A DNA stretch of 64,000 nt from CF-167 sp963695195. Lineage in GTDB: Bacteria; Chloroflexota; Limnocylindria; QHBO01. The position numbers were made by a program, and so were the translations under genes. Shown in pieces: positions 17,320 through 26,573 of this stretch. The stretch spans positions 1,550,001 to 1,614,000 of the forward strand of contig CAVOGE010000007.1 of NCBI GenBank assembly GCA_963695195.1. The letters run 5' to 3'. The number at the start of each line of letters is the position of its first letter. The stretch's first letter is position 1. A model generated the notes under the pieces. It saw only the letters and a list, made by a program, of their open reading frames with translations, made no database searches and was not told the origin of the DNA.

Positions 17320-18603
17320 ATGCGGTCACTCCTCGCACGGCTGACGCGCATCGGGGTGGCTCGCCCGCTGGCCGAGCGCGACTATGCGCTGCTGACCGTC
17401 GGTTCGCTGGTCTCGCTGCTGGGAGACGGCTTCTTCTTCGTCGCGCTCGCCTGGCAGGTCTACGAGATCAGCAACGTCCCGACAGCGATGACCGCGGTCG
17501 GGATCGCCTGGACCTTGCCGCTGCTCGCCACCGTCCTGCTCGGGGGCGTGCTGTCTGACCGATATGACCGACGTTGGCTGATGATCGGCGCCGATCTCCT
17601 GCGCGGCGCGGCGATAGCGGTCATGGGCATCCTCTCGATGATGGGGGTGCTCGAGCTCTGGCAGATCGTCGTCCTGATGGCATTCATCGGTCTCGGCGAC
17701 GCCGTCTTCAACCCGGCCTCGGTCGCGCTGGTGCCGGACCTGCTGCCCGACCACCTGCTCCCCCAGGCGAATGCGCTCCAGGGCACGGTCCGCCCGCTGA
17801 TGGGGCAGTTGGCCGGCCCGGCGCTGGCGGGCCTGGTCGTGGCGGGAGTCGGTCCGGGTGCCGCATTCGTGGTCGACGCCAGTTCCTTTGGGTTCTCTGC
17901 GCTGGCGGTGGCTGCCATCCGGCATCGGTCTCGACGCGAGGAGAGTCCAGCCGGATTTCGATCAGCGCTGCGCGAGATCGGTGAGGGGGTCGCCTTCGTC
18001 AGGGCAAATGCATGGATCTGGGCCACGCTCGTCTCCGCCATGCTCAGCCTGCTCGTCTTCATCGGGCCGCGCCAGACCCTCGTCCCGTTCCTGATCAAGA
18101 ACCGCCTGGAGCTCGGCCCCGAGGCGCTCGGCGCCACCTTTGCCGCTGGCGGAGTCGGAGCGATCGTGTGCGCCCTGATCATCGGGCAGGTGGGGCTCCC
18201 GCGCCGCCGGATCACCGCCATGTATCTCGCCTGGTCGGCCGGTGTCGCGCTGATGGCGGTCTACGGGGTGATGACCGAGTTGTGGCACGCGCTCCTGGCG
18301 AGCCTCGCCATCCACGCCCTCTTCGAGTTCGGCCAGATCATCTGGACCACCCTCCTCCAGCAGCGCGTGCCGCGTGCCATGCTTGGACGCGTGTCGAGCC
18401 TCGACTGGTTGGTCTCGATCGGCCTGGTGCCGATCTCCTACGCCCTGACCGGGCCGGTCGCTGGTGCTCTGGGGGCGACCACCACCCTCGTCGGGGCCGC
18501 GGCGCTCGGGTCCGTGCTCATGGGCGGGCTCCTCTTCTTCCCCGGCGTGCGCGATCCGGAGCGGGAACCGCCCCTCGCCCCGGGCGCCGGATCCGCCGGA
18601 TGA
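17320..18603 (+). CDS. MFS transporter (EntS/MFS_3-like exporter)
   Basis: A 427-aa membrane protein with about 12 hydrophobic helices. The N-terminal pattern LLTVGSLVSLLGDGFFFVAL and the loop VLSDRYDRRWLM (motif A form G-x-L-x-D-R-x-x-R) belong to the MFS_3 group, which includes enterobactin exporter EntS and drug exporters. The substrate cannot be told. It begins 28 nt after the tRNA and overlaps menG by ATGA, so the three following genes probably form one operon. Confidence 0.85.
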   Translation: MRSLLARLTRIGVARPLAERDYALLTVGSLVSLLGDGFFFVALAWQVYEISNVPTAMTAVGIAWTLPLLATVLLGGVLSDRYDRRWLMIGADLLRGAAIAVMGILSMMGVLELWQIVVLMAFIGLGDAVFNPASVALVPDLLPDHLLPQANALQGTVRPLMGQLAGPALAGLVVAGVGPGAAFVVDASSFGFSALAVAAIRHRSRREESPAGFRSALREIGEGVAFVRANAWIWATLVSAMLSLLVFIGPRQTLVPFLIKNRLELGPEALGATFAAGGVGAIVCALIIGQVGLPRRRITAMYLAWSAGVALMAVYGVMTELWHALLASLAIHALFEFGQIIWTTLLQQRVPRAMLGRVSSLDWLVSIGLVPISYALTGPVAGALGATTTLVGAAALGSVLMGGLLFFPGVRDPEREPPLAPGAGSAG

Positions 18604-19370
18604 ACGCCTCGCAGCCGGGCAACCCGGTGCCGTCGTCGACCATTCGCAGCATGTTTGACCGCATCGCCCCGGTGTACGACTCCATGAACACGCTCATGAC
18701 GGGAGGTCTCGATGCACGCTGGAGGCGGGCGGCAATCGCCGCGGCGCGCCTTGGTCCGGGGATGCGCGTTCTGGACGTGGCCTGCGGTACCGGGAAGCTC
18801 GCCCGGGCCGCGGGGGCGGTCGTGGGGCAACGGGGCGAGGTGGTGGGCCTCGACCTGTCTGCCCCCATGCTGCAGCGCGCTATCGGAGCATCCACGCCGG
18901 CCGGCGCAGCCACGCCGCGCTACCTGTTGGGGGACGCGCTTGCTCTCCCCTTCGAATCCGGGCGGTCGGGGGCTGGATTCGACGCGGTAACGATCGGCTT
19001 CGGTCTGCGGAACCTGCCCGACCATCGCGCCGGGCTCCACGAGATGCGTCGCGTGCTCGTTCCCGGCGCGCGCCTCGTGGTGCTGGAGATCGCCGAGCCG
19101 CGAACCGGGATGCCCCGTCTTCTCTACCTGACCTGGTTCCGGCGAGCCGTACCGCTTCTCGGCCGGTTGCTGCGAGGGGGCGGCGCCTACCGATACCTGT
19201 CGGAGAGCCTTCGCGCCTACCCGGCACCGGCGCGCGTCGCTGAGCTGATGAAGGAGGTCGGCCTGACCGATGTCCAATGGCGCTGGCTGCCGAGCGGGAT
19301 GGCCACCCTTCACGTCGGCCGCGCACCGATCACTGCAACCGTGAGCACGGGTGGCGAGGCGGTGACGTGA
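18600..19370 (+). CDS. Demethylmenaquinone methyltransferase (MenG/UbiE family)
   Basis: A 256-aa class I SAM methyltransferase. FDRIAPVYDSMNTLM at the N-terminus, motif I VLDVACGTGKLA, and IGFGLRNLPDHRAGLHEMRRVL are the UbiE/COQ5 signatures. In a monoderm the expected reaction is the final C-methylation of demethylmenaquinone. ATG 18600 overlaps the stop of the MFS gene and its own stop lies in the GTGA start of the glycosyltransferase. Confidence 0.85.
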   Translation: MNASQPGNPVPSSTIRSMFDRIAPVYDSMNTLMTGGLDARWRRAAIAAARLGPGMRVLDVACGTGKLARAAGAVVGQRGEVVGLDLSAPMLQRAIGASTPAGAATPRYLLGDALALPFESGRSGAGFDAVTIGFGLRNLPDHRAGLHEMRRVLVPGARLVVLEIAEPRTGMPRLLYLTWFRRAVPLLGRLLRGGGAYRYLSESLRAYPAPARVAELMKEVGLTDVQWRWLPSGMATLHVGRAPITATVSTGGEAVT

Positions 19371-20593
19371 CCAGGCCGCCGACCGGCGAGTCGCTGCGGA
19401 TCGCCATCTTCGCCGAGTCGTACCTGCCGTACCTGTCGGGCGTGACCGTCGCGACCGAGGCGCTGGCCCGCGGTCTGCGCGCGGCGGGCCACGACGTCCT
19501 GCTGGTGGCGCCACGGCCCGCCCGGGGCACGCTGCCGGGAAGCGCCGGTGCGCCAGGGCCCGACCCCGACGTCGCGTGGCTCCCGTCGAAGCAGCTGCCC
19601 CGTCCCGCACCCCCCGGATACCGAGTCCCCTGGCCGATACCGTCAGCAGCGCTTCGGGCCGCGGCCGCCTTCCGACCGGATATCGTGCATGCGCAGTCGC
19701 CGTTCTTCTCGGGGCTGATGGCGCGCAGCATTGCGCGTCGGGCCGGCGCCCCGCTGGTCTTCACCCACCACACCCGGTTCGGCGACTATCGCCACTACCT
19801 CGGCCCGCTCGCCGCACCCGGCGCGGCCGCCATGTCGGCCTACCTCGGCCGCTTCTGGGCAGGCTGCGCCGCGATCGTGGCGCCGGGGACCGACCTCGGA
19901 GACGAGATCACCGCACGACTCACGATCGGTCGGCGCCCCGTGGTGCGCGTCATCCCGACCGGCATCGACACCGGATCGATCGGCCGGCTCGAGCCGAACG
20001 ACGCGCGTCCGGCTGCCGGCTGGCCGCGTGACGCGGTGGTGGCCGTCTCGGTCGGGCGGCTGGCTCCGGAGAAGAGCACCGACCTGGTGGTCGAGGCGTT
20101 CGGCCTGGCCGCCGCGGAAGAGTCGACCCTGCGACTGCTCCTCGTCGGTGGCGGCCCACTGGAAGCCGACCTGCGGGCGCGCATCACCGAGCCGGACCTG
20201 GCGACGCGGGCGTACCTGACCGGAGCGCAGCCGCGGCTGGCGGCTCTTGCCCTTGTCCGGTGCGCGGATCTGTTCGTCTTCGCCTCGCAGACCGAGACAC
20301 AGGGCCTCGTCCTTGCGGAGGCGCTCGCCGCGGGTGTGCCGGTCCTCGCGATAGATGGTCATGGCGTGCGCGACTCCGTACGCGACGGGGTCGACGGCGA
20401 GGTCCTGGCCGCGGCACCCGCTGGGACGCGACGCGCGCGCCTGGCCGGCGCCATGGTCGGCCTGGCTCGCGACCGCCAGCGGCGAGCCGCGTTGTCGCGG
20501 GCCGCGCTCGACGGTGCGAGCCGATTCGACGTCGCTGCACGGATCACCGAGATGGTCGATCTCTACCGGTCGCTCATCTCGTGGCGCAGCTGA
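19367..20593 (+). CDS. Glycosyltransferase family 4
   Basis: A 408-aa GT-B enzyme. The N-domain begins RIAIFAESYLPYLSGVTVATEALARGLRAAGHDV in two blocks typical of GT4 enzymes of the mannosyl/diacylglycerol type. The C-domain has VGRLAPEKSTDLVVEAFG and the E-x7-E nucleotide-sugar motif around TQGLVLAEALAAGVPVLA. It starts at GTG 19367 (GTGA overlap with menG). The acceptor could be a lipid such as diacylglycerol or phosphatidylinositol; this is not resolved. Confidence 0.85.
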   Translation: MTRPPTGESLRIAIFAESYLPYLSGVTVATEALARGLRAAGHDVLLVAPRPARGTLPGSAGAPGPDPDVAWLPSKQLPRPAPPGYRVPWPIPSAALRAAAAFRPDIVHAQSPFFSGLMARSIARRAGAPLVFTHHTRFGDYRHYLGPLAAPGAAAMSAYLGRFWAGCAAIVAPGTDLGDEITARLTIGRRPVVRVIPTGIDTGSIGRLEPNDARPAAGWPRDAVVAVSVGRLAPEKSTDLVVEAFGLAAAEESTLRLLLVGGGPLEADLRARITEPDLATRAYLTGAQPRLAALALVRCADLFVFASQTETQGLVLAEALAAGVPVLAIDGHGVRDSVRDGVDGEVLAAAPAGTRRARLAGAMVGLARDRQRRAALSRAALDGASRFDVAARITEMVDLYRSLISWRS

Positions 20594-20635
20594 CCACCGC
20601 CGATGGCCGACCGACGCGACCGTCGTGCAGATCCC

Positions 20636-20663
20636 TTGCACCGAAGCCGACGCCGCGTACAAT
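20636..20663 (+). promoter_or_regulatory. Promoter for the 20671 ORF and the Nudix-gcv operon
   Basis: TTGCAC (20636-20641), a 16-bp spacer and TACAAT (20658-20663). The -10 ends exactly 7 nt before ATG 20671, so the transcript should begin at or next to that codon, as at other leaderless starts here. Confidence 0.6.
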
Positions 20664-20670
20664 GCCTGCC

Positions 20671-20940
20671 ATGCGCGTGAGTCTCACGGCCCGCTTCGTA
20701 TCCCACCCGGCCATCCACTTCGGCGGGCGCCACACGCCCGCGCGACACGCGCACCTGGGACTCGGTGGTCGGACGATGACCTACCACCGGCCGCTGGCGA
20801 TCCGCCGCTCTGCTGCGACGGTCGACTCGCTGCGCTCTCACACCAGCACCTTCCGATTCCCTTCGGTCGGCCGGTTTGTCGGCGTCAGCGCCCGCCGCGC
20901 CCTCCTGCCGCTCGGGCTCTCGCGCTCTCGCCGCGGATAG
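20671..20940 (+). CDS. Hypothetical small basic protein with leaderless-type start
   Basis: An 89-residue ORF rich in Arg, His and Ser (it starts MRVSLTARFVSHPAIHFGG and ends GLSRSRRG), with no recognised domain. It is supported by the TACAAT box 7 nt before its ATG and by ending 9 nt before the Nudix gene. It could instead be an untranslated leader of the Nudix-gcv transcript. Outside this ORF the 20594-20949 gap holds only the promoter, and no glycine-riboswitch-like fold was recognised. Confidence 0.35.
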   Translation: MRVSLTARFVSHPAIHFGGRHTPARHAHLGLGGRTMTYHRPLAIRRSAATVDSLRSHTSTFRFPSVGRFVGVSARRALLPLGLSRSRRG

Positions 20941-20949
20941 CGGCCCCGC

Positions 20950-21420
20950 GTGCCACCCCTGCGGACCGCCCGAGCCACCTCGGCCGGCGGGGTCGTCTAC
21001 CGATCTGAGGGCGGAGCCGTCGAGATCCTCCTGGTGCGCCGGCACGATCCGGCACTCTGGGCGCTCCCCAAGGGCACCCCGAATGCGGGGGAGACGCTCG
21101 CCGAGACCGCGGTCCGCGAAACCCGCGAGGAGAGCGGCCTCGAGGTCGAGATCGAACAGCCGATCCGGGCGATCACCTACTTCTTCGTCCGCGGCCAGAT
21201 CCGGTTTCACAAGACGGTCCACTTCTTCCTGATGCGACCGATCGGTGGCCACACGGACGATCACGACCACGAGTTCGACGAGGCCCGCTGGGTGTCGATC
21301 GGCGACGCGTCGCACCTCCTCACCCACGAGACCGAGCGCGCCGTCGTCGAGGCCGCCTCGAAGCTGCTGGCACATGCCGAGACGTCGGGGATGGTCGGTC
21401 CCACCGGATCGGCGCGATGA
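20950..21420 (+). CDS. Nudix hydrolase
   Basis: A 156-aa Nudix-fold protein. The Nudix box runs GTPNAGETLAETAVRETREE then SGL, matching G-x5-E-x7-R-E-U-x-E-E-x-G-U. SAGGVVYRSEGGAVEILLV forms the first strands. It most resembles bacterial MutT/diadenosine-polyphosphate-type hydrolases; the substrate is unknown. It starts at GTG 20950 without a clear ribosome binding site and overlaps gcvT by ATGA, so it is cotranscribed with the glycine cleavage genes. Confidence 0.88.
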   Translation: MPPLRTARATSAGGVVYRSEGGAVEILLVRRHDPALWALPKGTPNAGETLAETAVRETREESGLEVEIEQPIRAITYFFVRGQIRFHKTVHFFLMRPIGGHTDDHDHEFDEARWVSIGDASHLLTHETERAVVEAASKLLAHAETSGMVGPTGSAR

Positions 21421-22541
21421 CTGCCCCGGACGACGTACCGCGCCACACGCCGCTGCACGACCTCCACGTGGCGCTTGGCGCTCGGATGGTCCCCTTCGCC
21501 GGATACCAGATGCCGGTCCAGTACGCGTCGATCATCGATGAACATCGAACCGTGCGCAGCGCCGTCGGTCTCTTCGACCTGTCGCACATGGGCGAGCTGC
21601 ACGTCGCGGGGTCGGAGGCACTGGCCTTCACGCGGTACGCAGTTGTCAGCGACCCGGGGACGCTCGAACCGGGCCAGGCCCAGTACTCGATGCTGTGTGC
21701 CGCCGACGGGGGGATCGTCGACGACCTGATCCTGTATCGGACTGACGACGGTTACCTGCTGGTCTGCAACGCGGCGAACCGCGACGCCGTGATGGCGCAG
21801 CTCGCGTCGCTCCTGGCCCACGGTGACTTCGACGCCACCGTCGAGGACCGATCCGACCGGACCGCACTTGTCGCACCCCAGGGTCCGCGGGCGGCAGAAC
21901 TGGTCAGTGCGCTCACCGATCTCGATCTCGCTTCGCTCGGCAACTATCGATCGGTCGCCGGGAAGGTGGCCGGCATCGACTGCCTGGTGGCGCGCACCGG
22001 GTACACCGGGGAGGATGGCTTCGAGCTCTTCTGCGCGGCGCGCAGCGCTGTGCGTCTCTGGGAAGCGCTGGCCGCTGCCGGCGCCGGGCTCGGCCTCAAG
22101 CCATGCGGCCTCGGCAGTCGCGACACGCTTCGCCTCGAGGCAGGGATGCCGCTGTATGGCAATGAGCTCGACCGATCGGTCAACCCATACGAGGCCAATC
22201 TCGGTCGCGTGGTGAAGATGGAGAAGGGCGAGTTTGTCGGCCGGGCCGCGCTTGCGTCGGTGCAGCAGGTTGGACCGCGGCGGCGGCTCGTCGGCCTGCA
22301 GATGCGCGACGAGGCGATCGCCCGCCACGGGTACCCGGTCGTCGTCGACGGGCGGGAAGTGGGTGTGGTGACCAGCGGGACGCCATCCCCGACCCTGGGG
22401 GAGCGGATCGCGATGGCCTACCTGCCCACCGAGCACGCCTCGGTGGGAGCTCCCGTCGAGGTGATCGTGCGTGAGCGTCGACACCCCGCCGAGCAGGTAA
22501 AGTTGCCCTTCTACCGACGTCCCCGGCCGGATGCCGCCTGA
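21417..22541 (+). CDS. gcvT: Glycine cleavage system T protein (aminomethyltransferase)
   Basis: GcvT transfers the methylene carbon from the aminomethyl-lipoyl H protein to tetrahydrofolate, releasing ammonia. It begins HTPLHDLHVALGARMVPFAG in the usual manner. LFDLSHMGELHV (with the conserved Asp region), the ARTGYTGEDGFELFC motif and the C-terminal barrel end are present. Length 374 aa is normal. ATG 21417 lies in an ATGA overlap with the Nudix stop. Confidence 0.95.
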   Translation: MTAPDDVPRHTPLHDLHVALGARMVPFAGYQMPVQYASIIDEHRTVRSAVGLFDLSHMGELHVAGSEALAFTRYAVVSDPGTLEPGQAQYSMLCAADGGIVDDLILYRTDDGYLLVCNAANRDAVMAQLASLLAHGDFDATVEDRSDRTALVAPQGPRAAELVSALTDLDLASLGNYRSVAGKVAGIDCLVARTGYTGEDGFELFCAARSAVRLWEALAAAGAGLGLKPCGLGSRDTLRLEAGMPLYGNELDRSVNPYEANLGRVVKMEKGEFVGRAALASVQQVGPRRRLVGLQMRDEAIARHGYPVVVDGREVGVVTSGTPSPTLGERIAMAYLPTEHASVGAPVEVIVRERRHPAEQVKLPFYRRPRPDAA

Positions 22542-22572
22542 GCAGATCGATCACAGGAGCGTGAGTCCGACG

Positions 22573-22950
22573 ATGATGCCCGATGACCTCCGCTACTCCC
22601 GCGAGCACGAGTGGGTGCGCGTCGACGGCACGATCGCCACGATCGGCATCACCGCCTTTGCGGCCGATGAGCTGGGCGACATCGTGTACGTGGAGCTTCC
22701 GGACGTTGGCTCACCGCTGAAGCAGTTCGCCGCATTCGGCGTGGTCGAGAGCGTGAAAGCGGTGAGCGACCTGTTCGCGCCGATCTCGGGGACGGTGACC
22801 GAGGTCAACGATGCGCTTCGCTCGGGACCTGAGCTGTTGAACACCGATCCGTTCGGCGCCGGCTGGATCGCGAAGGTGGAACTCGCGGACGCCAGCGAAC
22901 CCGATGGGCTGCTCGACGCTGCCGCGTATGCGGAGCTGACCGCGGGCTGA
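22573..22950 (+). CDS. gcvH: Glycine cleavage system H protein
   Basis: The lipoyl carrier of the system. RYSREHEWVRVDGTIATIGIT, LGDIVYVELPDVG and the lipoylation motif GVVESVKAVSDL (Lys about 62) are complete, followed by the VNDALRSGPELLNTDPFGAGW tail in two parts. ATG 22573 is chosen with AGGAGC upstream; ATG 22576 is equally possible. Its TGA overlaps the gcvPA ATG by one base. Length 125 aa is normal. Confidence 0.96.
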   Translation: MMPDDLRYSREHEWVRVDGTIATIGITAFAADELGDIVYVELPDVGSPLKQFAAFGVVESVKAVSDLFAPISGTVTEVNDALRSGPELLNTDPFGAGWIAKVELADASEPDGLLDAAAYAELTAG

Positions 22951-24293
22951 TGGCCTATTCGCCGCACACGCCGGCCGACCGCGAGCAGATGCTGGCGGCG
23001 GTGGGCGTCGCATCGATCGATGACCTCTTCGCCGACATCCCGGCCGGGGTCCGTGCGTCGCGCTTCGCCGTGCCGCCGCCCCTGAGCGAGCAGGAGGCGC
23101 GGGCCGAACTGTTGCGCCTGGCCGGTCGCAACCGGATCCCACAGGTCAGCTTTCTGGGTGCCGGCGCATACCGCCATCTGGTCCCATCGGTTGTCGGCGA
23201 GGTGATCGGTCGCAGCGAATTCTCGACCGCGTACACGCCCTACCAGCCCGAGGTGAGCCAGGGGACCCTCCAGAGCATCTACGAGTTTCAGTCCCTGATC
23301 TGCGAGTTGACGGGCATGGAGGTGGCCAGCGCCAGCCACTACGACGGTGCCACCGCCACCGCCGAGGCGGCGCTGATGGCCTGCCGGCTGACACGTCGAC
23401 ACCGGGTGGCCGTCTCCAGCGCGGTCAATCCCCAGGTGCGGCGCGTCCTGGCCACCTACTGCTCGGGGCCGGGGATCGAGGTCGTCGAGGTGCCGGCCGA
23501 CCTCGCCGAAGGCGGCAGCGGCCTGACGCCGGTGGGGGCAGCGGCGACGGTCCTGGATGAGGGCTTCGCGTGCCTCATCGCACAGCAGCCGAACTTCTTC
23601 GGGGGCATCGAGCCGATGGGCGACCTGGCCGATGCCAGCCACGCCGTCGGGGCGCAGTTCGTGGCCGTGGTGGAGCCCACCTCCCTGGCTCTCCTCGCCG
23701 CCCCCGGGACCTATGGGGCCGATATTGTCGCCGCCGAGGGACAACCGCTCGGCATCCCGCTCTCATTCGGCGGTCCATACGTCGGGCTCATGGCCGCCCG
23801 CATGGAGTCGGTGCGACAGATGCCCGGCCGCCTTGTCGGCGCGACGCGCGACGCCCAGGGCCGGCGCGGCTACGTGCTCACCCTCCAGGCCCGCGAGCAG
23901 CACATCCGCCGTGAGAAGGCGGCGAGCAACATCTGCACCAACCAGGCGCTGTGCGCCCTGGCCGCCACCGCCTATCTGACGAGCGTCGGTCCGGCGGGCC
24001 TCGCCGAGGTCGCGGACATGTCGATCACCCAGGCGCGTCACCTGGCGGGGGCGCTGGAGAGCGCCGGCCTCGGCGAGCGGCGTTTCTCGGGCGCGTACTT
24101 CGCGGAGGTCACGCTTCGCATTCCCGATGCGGTCCGTCGCCATGCCGCGCTCGCCGAGGCAGGGATCGTCGCGGGCCTGCCCCTCGAGCGCGAGTACCCC
24201 GAGTTGGGCGACACGCTGCTGCTGGCCACCACCGAGCTGACCACCGATGCGGAGATCGGCGCCCTTGTCGCCGCACTTGAGGGCGCGAGATGA
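22950..24293 (+). CDS. gcvPA: Glycine dehydrogenase (decarboxylating) subunit 1
   Basis: The N-terminal half of the two-subunit P protein (447 aa). It has YSPHTPADREQMLAAVGV, the glycine-rich FLGAGAYRHLVPSVV, TAYTPYQPEVSQGTLQ, HYDGATATAEAA and the GRLVGATRDAQGRRGYVLTL and LQAREQHIRREKA segments. It lacks the PLP lysine, as expected, since that lies in subunit 2. The split P protein is common in Gram-positive-type bacteria. The stop overlaps the gcvPB ATG. Confidence 0.96.
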   Translation: MAYSPHTPADREQMLAAVGVASIDDLFADIPAGVRASRFAVPPPLSEQEARAELLRLAGRNRIPQVSFLGAGAYRHLVPSVVGEVIGRSEFSTAYTPYQPEVSQGTLQSIYEFQSLICELTGMEVASASHYDGATATAEAALMACRLTRRHRVAVSSAVNPQVRRVLATYCSGPGIEVVEVPADLAEGGSGLTPVGAAATVLDEGFACLIAQQPNFFGGIEPMGDLADASHAVGAQFVAVVEPTSLALLAAPGTYGADIVAAEGQPLGIPLSFGGPYVGLMAARMESVRQMPGRLVGATRDAQGRRGYVLTLQAREQHIRREKAASNICTNQALCALAATAYLTSVGPAGLAEVADMSITQARHLAGALESAGLGERRFSGAYFAEVTLRIPDAVRRHAALAEAGIVAGLPLEREYPELGDTLLLATTELTTDAEIGALVAALEGAR

Positions 24294-25915
24294 GCGCCGA
24301 GATCGCCCCCGACCCGTCCGGCCGTGGTGCGGCCTTCACGTCGCCGGAGGGGGGCGAGTCGCTCTCGATCGTTGAACCGCTGATCTTTGCATCCTCCCGC
24401 GCCGGACGACGCGCGGTGCGATTTCCGGCGCCATCGGATCGCGCCAGGACGGCCGCGGCGAGCCAACCTCCGCTCCCGCCCGATGCCCGCCGTGCGGACC
24501 GGCCGCACCTGCCCGAGGTGAGCGAGCTGGACATGCTCCGACATTTCAATCGACTGAGCCACCTCAACTTCGCCATCGACCTTGGCTTCTACCCGCTCGG
24601 CTCGTGCACCATGAAGTACAACCCGAAGGTCAACGAGTGGGCGGCTCGACTCCCCGGCTTCGCCGACTCGCATCCGCTCGATCCTGCGGTGCTGGCTCAG
24701 GGCAGTCTTGAGCTGCAGTGGCTGCTGAGCGAGTTACTCAAGGAGATCAGCGGCTTCGCCGCGGTCAGCCTGCAGCCGGCCGCTGGCGCGCACGGTGAGC
24801 TGACCGGAATGCTGATGACGCGCGCCTACCATCAGTCTCGGGGGGAAGGTGGGCAGCGCACCAGGGTGCTGGTGCCCGACAGCTCGCATGGCACCAACCC
24901 GGCCACCGCCACCATGGTCGGCTACACCGCCGTGACGATCCCATCCAACGACCGCGGCGGGATCGACCTCGCCGCACTCCGCGCCGCGCTTGGGCCTGAC
25001 ACCGCCGCGCTGATGATCACCAACCCATCGACACTCGGTATCTTCGAGGACCAGATCGACCAGGTGATCGCCGCGGTCAAGGAGGCCGGAGCGGTCGCCT
25101 ACATGGACGGGGCCAACCTGAACGCCATCCTCGGACGCTTCCGCCCGGGTGAGGCCGGCTTCGACGTGATGCACTTCAACCTGCACAAGACCTTCTCGAC
25201 TCCGCACGGGGGCGGTGGACCCGGCGCTGGACCGGTGGGGGTCAGCGAACGCCTGGCGCCCTTCCTGCCGGGTCCGCAGCCGATCCTGGTGTCCGGGGAT
25301 CCCGGCGAGGTGCGCGAAAGCGCGTGGGGCGGCCGCTCGACTCCGGGGGCGGTCTTCGCCCTTGAGCCAGGGGGCGCACGACCGGAGAGCATCGGCCAGG
25401 TGCGTGCCTTCACGGGCAACTTCGGGATGTTCGTGCGGGCCTACACGTACATCCGCAGCAACGGCGGCGACGGGCTGCGGCAGGTGAGCGACGACGCGGT
25501 CCTGGCCGCGAACTACCTGCGTGTGCGCCTGGCTGACGCGTACGACCTCCCGTACGACCGAATCTGCAAGCACGAGGTGGTCTTCTCGGGGCGCCGACAG
25601 AAGCGCGCCAATGGGATCAGCACGCTCGACATCGCCAAGGCGATCCTCGACCACGGCGTACACCCGCCCACCATCTACTTCCCACTCATCGTCGAGGAGG
25701 CGCTGATGATCGAGCCGACCGAGACCGAGACGCTTGAGACACTCGACCGCTTCGTCGACATCATGCATCGCGTGGCGGACCAGGCTGCCGCGGATCCCGA
25801 TGCGCTGCGGCGCGCGCCGGAGACGACGCCGGTCGGTCGCCTTGACGAGGCGACCGCCGCCAGACGACCTGACCTGCGGCACGTCGTAGATCTCGTTGCG
25901 GGGGAGGCGGGCTGA
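24290..25915 (+). CDS. gcvPB: Glycine dehydrogenase (decarboxylating) subunit 2
   Basis: The PLP-carrying half of the P protein, which decarboxylates glycine and loads the aminomethyl group on GcvH. FYPLGSCTMKYNPK, PDSSHGTNPATA and the PLP-lysine motif HFNLHKTFSTPHGGGGPGAG (Lys about 300) are intact. It is 541 aa, somewhat longer than usual because of an N-terminal 40-residue stretch rich in Arg and Ala and a longer C-terminus. It completes the Nudix-gcvT-gcvH-gcvPA-gcvPB operon; no lipoamide dehydrogenase is encoded here. Confidence 0.96.
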   Translation: MSAEIAPDPSGRGAAFTSPEGGESLSIVEPLIFASSRAGRRAVRFPAPSDRARTAAASQPPLPPDARRADRPHLPEVSELDMLRHFNRLSHLNFAIDLGFYPLGSCTMKYNPKVNEWAARLPGFADSHPLDPAVLAQGSLELQWLLSELLKEISGFAAVSLQPAAGAHGELTGMLMTRAYHQSRGEGGQRTRVLVPDSSHGTNPATATMVGYTAVTIPSNDRGGIDLAALRAALGPDTAALMITNPSTLGIFEDQIDQVIAAVKEAGAVAYMDGANLNAILGRFRPGEAGFDVMHFNLHKTFSTPHGGGGPGAGPVGVSERLAPFLPGPQPILVSGDPGEVRESAWGGRSTPGAVFALEPGGARPESIGQVRAFTGNFGMFVRAYTYIRSNGGDGLRQVSDDAVLAANYLRVRLADAYDLPYDRICKHEVVFSGRRQKRANGISTLDIAKAILDHGVHPPTIYFPLIVEEALMIEPTETETLETLDRFVDIMHRVADQAAADPDALRRAPETTPVGRLDEATAARRPDLRHVVDLVAGEAG

Positions 25916-25940
25916 ACCCGCGAGGACGGCGGCGCGTACT

Positions 25941-26573
25941 ATGGATAGCGATCGGCGCATCGCACATGGGGTGCCAGTGAGTACGACGCAGCCAGATGGC
26001 CTCGTCGAGCGCATGCAATCGGGCGATTTCGACGCGTTCGAGGAGTTCTTCAACGCCTATAAGCGGCCCGTCTACGCGACCGCGTTGGCGATCACGCGCG
26101 ATCCGTTCCTGGCCGAGGAGATTCTTCAGGATTGCTTTGTCAAGGCCTACCGCGTCCGACACCGATTGCGGCTGGACGTCTCGCCGCTGCCGTGGCTGCA
26201 GCGCGTCACCACGAACCTGTGCTACAGCCGGATCGCCCGACGTCGCGCGATCTCGGAGCCGCTCACCGCGCTGATCACCAACCTGGTCGCCGATCTCGCC
26301 ACGCGTCCCGACCAGGTCGCCGAGTCGCGCGAGATCATCGAGGTGCTGCAGCGTGGGATCGACGCGCTTCCGCCGAAGCAGCAGACGGCCGTGATCCTGT
26401 ACTACCTGCACGGCTACTCGCTGGCCGAGGCGGCGGAGATCGCCGGCTGTCGGGTCGGCACCATGAAGTCCCGACTCCACTACGCGCTGCGCGCGCTCCG
26501 CTCGCTGGTGCCCGCCGCGCGACGTGCGCCCGCCGCCCGGCAGGCGAGATTGGCGAGCCATGAGCTGCCGTAG
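25941..26573 (+). CDS. RNA polymerase ECF-type sigma factor
   Basis: Region 2 spans about residues 25-95 (FDAFEEFFNAYKRPVYATAL, LAEEILQDCFVKAY, LPWLQRVTTNLCYSRIARRR). Region 4 spans about 135-185 (IDALPPKQQTAVILYYLHGY, GCRVGTMKSRLHYALRAL). Together this is a sigma-70 family ECF factor. The start is unsure: ATG 25941 is given, but TACTAT (25937-25942) overlaps it, so GTG 25971 or 25977 may be used. The anti-sigma gene overlaps its 3' end by 14 nt, the usual sign of a regulatory pair. Confidence 0.88.
   Translation: MDSDRRIAHGVPVSTTQPDGLVERMQSGDFDAFEEFFNAYKRPVYATALAITRDPFLAEEILQDCFVKAYRVRHRLRLDVSPLPWLQRVTTNLCYSRIARRRAISEPLTALITNLVADLATRPDQVAESREIIEVLQRGIDALPPKQQTAVILYYLHGYSLAEAAEIAGCRVGTMKSRLHYALRALRSLVPAARRAPAARQARLASHELP

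Noticed and set aside
20594..20949. Glycine riboswitch upstream of the gcv genes
   Set aside because: Looked for because gcvT operons often have one; no recognisable tandem aptamer pattern, and an open frame fills the region.
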